From Mesocentrotus franciscanus (lineage: Eukaryota; Echinodermata; Echinoidea; Camarodonta; Strongylocentrotidae), in contig CP137680.1 in assembly GCA_037976565.1 (NCBI GenBank), positions 18,697,175 through 18,761,174 of the forward strand: DNA of 64,000 bases, given 5' to 3'. Of this stretch, positions 55,904 to 64,000 are shown one piece after another; the first letter of the stretch is position 1; each line of letters opens with the position of its first letter. The notes beneath the pieces were generated by a model. The model was not told the DNA's origin, did no database searches, and saw nothing but the letters and a program-made list of their open reading frames with translations. The position numbers were made by a program, and so were the translations under genes.

Positions 55904-56141
55904 CCCCAAATGAAATAAAGTTGAAATTAATTTTTCTTACCTCTTTACATGAAACGATTGTGACAATACGATTTATTCTTGATAGATAACGTTGATATCT
56001 ACTCAGAACTTTATCGATCAAACTTGATTGATCAGTGAAGTTCTGAGCAGATATAAATTTTGTCTATCTTAGAATCAATCATATTGCCGCAGCCATTTCA
56101 TGGAAAGAGATAAAAACATATTCTATTTTTATGGGCAACAG
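55904..56141. mobile_element. palindromic MITE family C, copy 3
   Basis: Inner arms ACATGAAACGATTGTGACAA and CATTTCATG, right end TTTTATGGGCAACAG. The stem TTATCGATCAA/TTGATTGATC lies at the centre. Left end decayed. Confidence 0.72.
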
Positions 56142-56698
56142 CGCATTCATCATATTCAATAAATGTCTACTTTGTGCAATTTTTCTGTTAGAGCTGTGTG
56201 ATTATTAAACGAAGTACAGTTATTATTTAACGCCTAGATTAGCATAAAGCCCAGTAAGAGGTTTGAGTGGGTGTAACACCACTATTAACTGTTTTTGTTG
56301 GCGAAACCAGAATTGTAGTCGGTTTAATGCTTTTAACCTACATGAACAAAAGGTAAACAAATATACATTTTTAATAACTTATGAAAATAATCTCCTGTTC
56401 GCATATTTCACAATTTCAATATATTTTTCATTTAGTTGTCGGCGAATTAAAGAAACAAAAACGGTTTACGGACATCCCTGGCTAAAAAATTATCAAAATA
56501 TGACTTGAGCCCCAGGAGCAAGATAGGAAACAAATTCTGAAATTTCTATCCTAAAACAGTCAGGGTGAACAAAATCAAAACAAAATAAAAAACATTACAA
56601 ATGAAACACGCACAAACAAAAACTGAACGTGAGATGTAGTTTAGTCAAATCAATACGTATGCATCGGTGCATGAAAAGGAGGGACGGAGGTGGGGGGG

Positions 56699-57007
56699 AA
56701 GAGAGAGAGAGAGAGAGAGAGAGAAGGAAAGCGACAGAGAAACTCTAAAATTGAGAGTATAACGGAAAGCTAGGGAGACAAAGAAAAGAAAAGAAAATCT
56801 GAACGAAGGACTTTGAAAGAAAATGTTCATAGTTTCTAAGAGAGGGGGCGGGGGGATGAGAAGAAAAGAAAGAGAGGTATGATGGATGTTGGAGAGAGAG
56901 AGAGAGAGAGAGGGAGGGAGAGAGAGAGAGCAGGGAAGGGGAATGGAGTGAGAAGGAAGAGAGAGAGAGAGAGAGATAGGGAGAGAGAGAGAGAGAGAGA
57001 GAGAGAG
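56699..57007. repeat. interrupted GA-rich tract
   Basis: Several GA microsatellite blocks (56701-56722, 56893-56930, 56958-57007) separated by purine-rich sequence, nearly all purine on the + strand for 300 bases. Confidence 0.9.
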
Positions 57008-57267
57008 CATCATTTAGAGAAGAGATTCAAAAGCAAACAACAACATCTGAATACGACGCGAGAAACTGTTCCACCATATTGAACGTACTCAACCATAATC
57101 ACGATTAGAAACACGAACAAAGGCACACTTCAGATCCCTGAATAGTACAAGTGGTATTTCCCCTACCCAAGTACTCAAGAAACTAGGCCAAAAAGATTAT
57201 AACAATGAGAGAGAGATAGGGGAGGGGAGAAAGCAGAAACATGGAAAATGGTGAAACTGAATCTTTC

Positions 57268-57610
57268 TTAAAGGCATCGTTTAACAATGTTAAATCTGAG
57301 ATGCACGGCCCTACGTGCTTTCAGTGTCTGTGATATGGTGTCAAAATGATCAAAAAAGTAAAATCTTTGAGTGACCGGTTTTACCATACTCGTTTCCCCC
57401 AATAGATGGTAGTGTTATGAAAACCGTTAGGAAAACGCAAAATTTGGTTTCGATTTCCAATCATAAATATCTTGATAATCAGACAGGCGATCGGCTTGTA
57501 AAAGTCATGGGATTCCTGACTCACCTAAATGTTGATAATTATCATTGCAGCATGAGCTAAATCCAGGATTTTGTTTCAGAATCTGAGACAAAGTTACCGG
57601 ATCCCTTTAA
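57268..57610. mobile_element. TTAA-flanked MITE family D, copy 1
   Basis: Starts TTAAAGGCATCGTTTAACAA and ends ACCGGATCCCTTTAA. The TIRs TTAAAGGCATC/TTAAAGGGATC differ at one base. TTAA at both edges. Confidence 0.82.
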
Positions 57611-58318
57611 GCAAATTTCGAAGCACTTAAAAGACGAATACAGTGCTTCTCACTTCTGCTTATTGCAGAGTGCAATAAACGAAAGCGACTGACAAAATTG
57701 AATAAGAGAATGAGAGTGCTTCAAGTTGTTGGTGGAAAAATAAGCATATAAGCATAATAAGAAGATGGTATGACAGCAATAAAAGGATTACGCTGGTGGT
57801 TACGATTACAGTGCGAGTATATATCTATATATACATATATATCAAAGATGGGTTTTTTTTAATACGAGAGTCTCGCAAGGAAGCGCTTGAAATGAATGTT
57901 TCTTAAAGGCCATCCATACGGTAGATTTACAATAATAAGGAAATACGGCATTGTCATGATCATGTTTTCGATAATGACAAACACACTTTAAGTATATTTG
58001 GTAAGTATTTGACAGGAAATTGATTCGAATTGTCTTTGAGTTTTAATGTAAAATCAGATAGATCGTACGATAATCCTATATTCTCTTTCTGAAAAAATAA
58101 AATTACATAGACGACCTCCTAGAATCATTATAATTAGATCAATTTATATAGCGCAGCTACTATATAAATATACTTTACTGCGCTGTGATGAAAACAAAAC
58201 AGTGCTAATTTACAGACTCACAATCATGTACTATTCAAAAGCTTCTGAAAATAAATGCGTCTGTAGCAAAACTTTGAAGTCAGCAACAAATGAGGATTTA
58301 CTTTTGTCTCGTGGTAAT

Positions 58319-58540
58319 TGTGATGTGATGTGATGTGAAGTTTATTTTTTACCTGACTGCTAAGAAAGCATAAATGCTTGTAAGTAAGCAACCAGACGGA
58401 CGACGGCTTAAGGTCCTCTCCGAGGGACCTGTAGTGAGGATTAATGCCTTACCAAAGGGCACTAGCGCATCGACTTGGTTTCGAACCCGGGTCACCGGAT
58501 TACGAGACCACTGCTCTACCAACTGAGCTATCGCGCCTCC
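58319..58540 (-). mobile_element. tRNA-derived SINE family 1, full copy
   Basis: Minus strand: tRNA-like head GGAGGCGCGATAGCTCAGTT with A box TAGCTCAGTTGG and B box GGGTTCGAAAC, an unrelated body, and a 3' tail of CACATCACATCA repeats at the low-coordinate end. The 5' GGAGGCG has no pairing partner after the T arm, so it is a SINE. Confidence 0.8.
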
Positions 58541-59311
58541 TCTAATTCCAAAGCTTTGGAGCGGCGCAACTGGAAGTGCAGTCTCCAAGAGTTACTTTTG
58601 TTTTTGTGTGAGGTAGCTTTAGAAGCAGCTTGTTTCGTGTACATGTATTTCGTAATTTATGTGAACATGGATGTGATTTTAGATATATAATTCAGACAAG
58701 TAAATTGGGGCTTGACCATTCAAAGCTTTTAAAACAAACAAAAACATCTTAAATGCAATTCTATGCCTTAATGGCAACAAATGTAACTTAATTAAAACCA
58801 TTTGTGGTATAAAGAGTGGTCTCGTGTTAAAGTGCAATGTCATCTCAAGGAAAGAAAGATATTATTGTAATCTAAAATGAAACTTATAAATTGCAAGATT
58901 TATAACTAAAAGGATGGGAAGTGTGCCTCCTCATGTCGTAATATTATGATTTTTCTTTTCAAGATTCATGATTCAAGATTCAAGATTCAAGTTTTATTGT
59001 CCATGCCAATACAATTTTTTTTTACATACAATGTAAACATAGGCATAAACATGATATTGTGTGCTGAGAGCCAGATGGTTGTTGAGTTTATGTTGAAGAA
59101 GAATGATTCAACACCATTCCATCTCTCAGCAGACGGTACATAACAGGAACATTATTCTGAGCCACATCATAAATGCATTCATTATATAAAAAGAAAACTG
59201 ATATAAATAACAATACCACTACTTTCTCCGAGCAAAAAGAGAAAGAGAGGGACAGCTAGAGCGAATGAGAGAAATAAAGAGAAACAACGAGAAACAACGG
59301 ACAAAATGCAA

Positions 59312-59352
59312 AAAAGAAAGAGAGAGAGAGAGAGAGAGAGAGGGGGGGAGGG
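59312..59352. repeat. GA microsatellite
   Basis: GA repeats followed by a G-rich run. Source of spurious Leu/Ser-rich minus ORFs. Confidence 0.9.
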
Positions 59353-60214
59353 GGCGGTTGAGTATATATTCAGAACACCCAATTTGACAACTAGTTCTAA
59401 GGATATATTTACAATTGTAATCAATCGAAATAATATTTGATGTGACAAGATTTGGCTTCCGAATCATTTCGTATGATTATTTTATCCAGGAAATGTTAAA
59501 ACCAACGAAACGAGATTGCAAATCATTCTATTTCTGCATTGGAGCGGTTGTAAACAAATCATGACGTTGACATCATCCGTTATTTCCGCAGCAATGATGA
59601 AATTAAATAGAAATGGTAAGATCTAAATTTCTGCCACGCTAATTTTGAATGACAGCTCATAAGGATATATCACACATAAATCCCGATTGATTTTTTTCCA
59701 GAATGGATCTACGGGTAATTGCGATTTTAGAAGTAGGTTAAGCGAGCGATTCAATAATTGGACTTCAATTTTCAGCGTGTATCCCAAAACGCCAAGGCCT
59801 CGAAATAATAGAAAGCATGTATTCCATGTACATGTATATGTGACGTTGTATGAAGCAAATATGGGCCGCATATATACAAAATGGAATTTTAAAGGCAAGA
59901 ACCAGAATGACCGCAAGAATTCATGTACCATATATGACATACGGAGAGGTTGTCAAATTTGAATGAAAGCAGAATTTGTAACTGATTCAAAATAATGATA
60001 ATAATAATCATACATGAAATTTGTAAGGCGCCAAATTCACTTGGAATCAAATGCTCAAGGCGCACAAAAATGTACTACAAATGTACTACACACTGCCTTG
60101 TTATTGTCTGCAAAGATTTGGCAAAACGTCTGAAAACAATGCATTTGAAATTTACTGAGGAAATTAAGTTAAAATATCAAATTTACAGGTTTTGCGCTAC
60201 AAAGCGCAAACAAA

Positions 60215-60993
60215 TTAAAGGCTAAGTCCACTCCAAAAATAATTTGCTTTTAATAGAGGCAGAAAAACAAGAGAAACAGAGCAAACAAAATTTGAGTAAA
60301 ATCGGATAACTAATAAGGAAGTTATGAATTTTTGAAAAAGTATGAAAAAATATGAAACAATGGAAATCACTACACAAATTGCCAATATGGTTATCAGTTT
60401 GTGACGTCATTGCCTCATTATTTGTCAATTGCTTTATATGTTTTTTATCCCATTAATTTTCCTTTTTATTCCCCAAAGCTTGATTTCCCCATGCCTTTGC
60501 CCAGGTTATATGATTTGTATCATATTGCGTGCATGACATTTCACAAAATCTTTTATGAACTTTGAAGAATTGATACTATTTTCTGAATATTGTATATTCA
60601 TAATCATTGATTTATATATAAATAGCTTATCAAAATTCACATTTTTCATGATTTAACTGGAAAAAAACTCTATATTAGTGCATCCACACAAAAACACATT
60701 ACCATCAATATAAATTGGATGCTGGTGTGAGGAAATAAGATTCTTAGGGGGGAAATGGGAAATTTATATTATCAATATAAAGAAAACAATTAGTGGATAG
60801 TGAGGCAATGCCGTCACAGACTCATGAGTGAGTTGCCAATTTGTCTTGTGATTTTCAAAGTTTTTCATGTCATTAAAAATTCATAATTTTCTTATTAGTT
60901 ATCTAATTTTGCTTAAACTTTTTTTGATTGGTTTGTCTGATTTTTCTGCTTCTATCGAAAGGAACTTATTTTTGGATTGGACTTGCCCTTTAA
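60215..60993. mobile_element. TTAA-flanked foldback element with long arms
   Basis: TTAAAGGCTAAGTCCACTCC at the left and GGATTGGACTTGCCCTTTAA at the right. Complementarity continues through AAATCGGATAACTAATAAGG/TTATTAGTTATCTAATTTTG and GACGTCATTGCCTCA/TGAGGCAATGCCGTC, giving arms of about 200 bases with a roughly 350-base AT-rich centre. Resembles short repeats I recall as abundant in sea urchin genomes. Confidence 0.8.
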
Positions 60994-61759
60994 TAACACA
61001 ACAGCTGCCAATCAATATTAGTGTCATTGCAGTATTGTCAAATATTATAGGTCCTTAGTTTTTATTGCGTTCATGTTTTTCTTCGAGATATTTATTCAGT
61101 GAACGAAAAACCATGCCTATTTTACATTTATTGTTTCGTAGATATTAATCAACATAGTGATGAAACGTTTTCCAGATGGAAGATTCATTATAAAGTTAGC
61201 CCTCGAGAACATTTATTTTCTTTTAGTCATTACATGTTTGAGGGCCAAGAGCGTTACGAGATGACGGACATATGCGCTATATAAGAAGCCACCATTATTT
61301 TTATTACATGCATTCTATACCTGTTCCCAAAGAGTTAATGCAAAAAATGCAAATAAACATTATTTTTACCCTCTATCACCTTCTCCTCCGTTTTCCACCC
61401 TTTATTTCTCTCACTCCGTTCATCATATTCTTCTTATTCTTCTGCTCCTCCTCAATCTCCTTGCTTTTTCTGTTTAGCTCCCGCTCCCCCTCCCCCATCC
61501 GTATCTCCTACCCCTCTCTCCTTCCCTCACTTCCTCAACCTTCCATACACCACTATGTTTCTCTTTCTTTCACCCTCTAGCACTGGCGTACTGATGGGGG
61601 CAGTTGCCCTCTAAATAAAATTCAAACGTGTTTTTTTTTCTAATTAGATACCAGTAATTTACAAATGTTGCTGAAATTACATGATTTTCCGGGTTTTTCC
61701 CACTTTTTTGTAAATTATACTGTTTTAAAGCGTTTGTTGGAAAATGACAAATTCCCAAA

Positions 61760-62810
61760 TTTATAGTCAGGCAAAATACCTCAAAGTGCCCCTTTTTACA
61801 TAGGGAATGTTCCCCCTTTTACTTCAGATAGGCGCCTCTTTTTTTAAAAATTTCATATAGGTGCCTGTTCCACATTCTTATAAGTGTCTCTTACCAACTC
61901 TGATAAATGCCCCTTTACCTCTGATAATTGCCCTATTCAAATCTGAGAGGTGCCCCTTTTACTTTAACAAGTGCCCTTTTCTTTTGTAATAATTAAGTGC
62001 CCCTATCTCTTCAGATAAGTGCCCTTTTTATCTTTGATGAGTGCCCCTTCTCACCTCTAATAAGTGCCCCTTTTATTTTGACACGTGCCCCCTCTAATAA
62101 GTGCCCTTTTCCCTTCTGATAAATGCCCTTTTTTAAATAAGAGCCATCTCCCCTTTTCATGAATGCCCTTACTCTGACACACCTCTAATAAATACCTCTA
62201 TTAAAATCTCATCGGTGGCCCTTTTCCTACGACAAGTGCCAATTTTCCTTTGTAATAAGTGCCCCTTTCTTATCTCACAAGTGCCCCCTATTCATCTCTG
62301 GTGAGTGCCCCTTTTCAGGTACAAGAAGTGCCTCTCACCACCTCTGATAAGTGCCCATTCATTTCTTATAACTGCCTCTTTTTCAAATCTGAGAGGTGTC
62401 CCTTATATTTTGACAAGTGCCTCTTTTTTATTATTATAAGTGCCCCTTTTCATCTCCGGGGAGTGCCTTTATTCAAATTTGAGAGATGACCCCTTTAACT
62501 TTGTATTAAGTGCCCCTTTACATCTCTGATAAGCTGTTATTTTGGCACGTGCCCTCTTATCCTTCTTAATTAGTGCTATTTTCCTTCTGATAATTGCCCC
62601 TAATTCTCCTTTGTAATAAATGCCCCTTTTCCGTTCTCATAAGTGCCTTTTTTCATCTCTGGTGAATTCCCCTTATCAGGTGCGAAAAGTGCTCCATTTT
62701 CACCTCTGATAATTCCCCTTTTTACGTTGACACGTGCTCCTTTTCTTTTCTAATAAGTGTTATTTCCCCTATGGATAAGTGCCCCTTTTCCTTTCAACAT
62801 AAAATGTGCT
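61760..62810. repeat. long degenerate array of AAGTGCCCCTTTT units
   Basis: About 35-40 occurrences of (A/G)AGTGCCCCTTTT or close variants, spaced roughly 20-35 bases, joined by CTCTGATA/TCTGATAA fillers. It has neither a fixed unit length nor a coding frame. Confidence 0.8.
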
Positions 62811-63528
62811 CATAATTTAAAGCAACTAAGAGAAGATTTTTCATTAATTTCGCCTAAAGCTCGCTCGCATCTAAGGTTGATATAATTATGTTTCTTATTA
62901 AATATTTTTTCAGTCTTTCATGATTAGATTGTGCTTAAAACCCCATCATAATTTGTTTCTTCCTCTTTATAAGATGTAGTTTTTCGCACTGCGACCTCAC
63001 AAATCTTAAAGTGTTTGCTCGCTCGCTCGCAAATAAATATATTCAGACCATCACACTCAACTGCAATGTATGATGCTTAAGCAGTATCTTGGACCATGTA
63101 AAGAGAGAAACAAACATTGAAATCTTCCCTGATAAAAATAATTTAAAAATGCCCATTCTGCCGCCTGGTGGTGGTGCGGATTTTTATTTCTGCCCCAAAA
63201 AAGTTTTGGTCATTATGCTACTGCCCTTTAAGTATACAATTTTCTCCAGTCTCTAACTAACATGTATGTCATAGCGACCTCTGCATGTTGTTATACAATA
63301 CAGGGGCATCACTAGGATAGTCAAGTGGGGGGGGGGGGAATTTCCGATTTTCCTGATTTCAGGTAGCCTGTCTTCAGGCAAAGAGAACAGAATTAAGATT
63401 TTTTTTTTATAATGGGGTGATGATTTCTTGAACTTGAAATAGAACTTTGTTCGCAACGAGGAAACCCGACCCTCACAGAGAGCAACCACGGGATGAGGGT
63501 GATGATTTCTCAAACCCTGCCATCCCTC

Positions 63529-63914
63529 TTAAATGCATCGTTTAACAATGTTAAATCTGAGATGCAAGGCCCTACGTGTTATCAGTGTCTGTGATATGGT
63601 GTAATATTGAAGCCCTACACAAATTGCGCTTCAAAATGATCAAGAAGTGCCTCAAAAAAGTAAAAATCTTTGAGTGACCGGTTTTACCATACTCATTTTC
63701 CCTAATAGACTGTAGTGTTTTAAAAACCGTTAGGAAATCGCAAAATTGAAATTTCGATTTCCAATCATAAATACCTTGATAATCAGACAGGCGATCGGCT
63801 TGTAAAAGTCATGGGATTCCTGACTGACCTAAAGGTTTATAATCATGATTGCAGCATTAGCTAAATCCAGGATTTTGTTTCAGAATCTGAGACAATGTTA
63901 CCGAGTCACTTTAA
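63529..63914. mobile_element. TTAA-flanked MITE family D, copy 2
   Basis: Colinear with the copy at 57268 (TTTAACAATGTTAAATCTGA, AATCAGACAGGCGATCGGCT), plus an internal stretch (about 63607-63650) absent from copy 1. Ends GTCACTTTAA. Confidence 0.82.
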
Positions 63915-64000
63915 GGTGTGAACATGAAGGGAATCCCTCCACATAACAATTTCTACCCTTCAAAGCATATGCTTTTATTTCACATTTTATCCACACTGGG

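Larger units (their letters stand above)
55081..64000. other. intergenic region right of the receptor gene
   Basis: No gene recognised on either strand. Contents are listed separately: MITE C copy 3, GA tracts, two MITE D copies, one SINE, a TTAA foldback element and a long degenerate array. Also short TTCAAGATT repeats (58962-58992), an ATCAATAAAATTTGAATTGAATT retroposon-like tail near 55707, and G-runs near 63330. Confidence 0.5.

Noticed and set aside
56645..57082. Ser/Leu- and Arg/Glu-rich ORFs
   Set aside because: Translations of the GA tract on both strands.
58469..58540. Functional tRNA gene (minus strand)
   Set aside because: A and B boxes are present, but the acceptor stem does not close and a SINE body with tail follows.

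Overview
The window is animal nuclear DNA. It is AT-rich, with small exons, long introns, GT-AG splicing and dense non-autonomous transposons, tRNA-derived SINEs and microsatellites. The gene content (a KLHL8-type kelch protein; a CUB/EGF adhesion GPCR) and the repeat style (TTAA-flanked MITEs with AAGTCCA-type ends, GCCCCGTCTTAC-ended MITEs, CAGTGGCGGATCC-ended elements) suggest a marine invertebrate deuterostome. An echinoderm, perhaps a sea urchin, is my best guess. That is inference, because no species-specific marker was read.

Layout, both genes on the + strand. (1) 2189-8768 holds the last six coding exons of a KLHL8 ortholog: all six kelch blades plus the diagnostic CRAGAGVA tail. The BTB and BACK exons must lie left of the window. 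Its 3'UTR follows, with a proximal poly(A) signal near 9.62 kb and possibly a distal one near 13.48 kb. (2) About 13.5-19.0 kb is intergenic and repeat-rich. A candidate promoter with CCAAT boxes and an E2F-like site precedes the next gene. (3) 19328-53917 is one large adhesion G-protein-coupled receptor gene that I could join in frame through 38 exons. It has 5850 coding bases, about 1949 residues, and every splice junction keeps phase. The order is signal peptide/anchor, two CUB domains, 22 EGF domains (12 in one intronless exon), a HormR domain, a GAIN domain with an intact GPS cleavage site, seven transmembrane helices and a Ser/Lys-rich cytoplasmic tail. (4) About 55-64 kb is intergenic, with several MITEs, a tRNA-like SINE, GA tracts and a long degenerate tandem array.

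The receptor is the main object of interest. I recall no human adhesion GPCR that combines two CUBs, a 22-EGF stalk and HormR-GAIN. The exons from EGF-1 to the first HormR half all share phase 1-1, so any of them can be skipped or duplicated without a frameshift. That is a modular ectodomain suited to isoform diversity.

The introns are a museum of mobile DNA. I see three short-TIR families flanked by TTAA or TA, foldback elements, three non-LTR retrotransposon remnants (two with readable reverse transcriptase motifs), two tRNA-like SINE families, a 16-bp minisatellite containing an 83-bp near-perfect palindrome, and a TIR-bounded element carrying about 200-bp tandem units. No rRNA gene, functional tRNA, CRISPR array or prokaryotic-type operon was seen.
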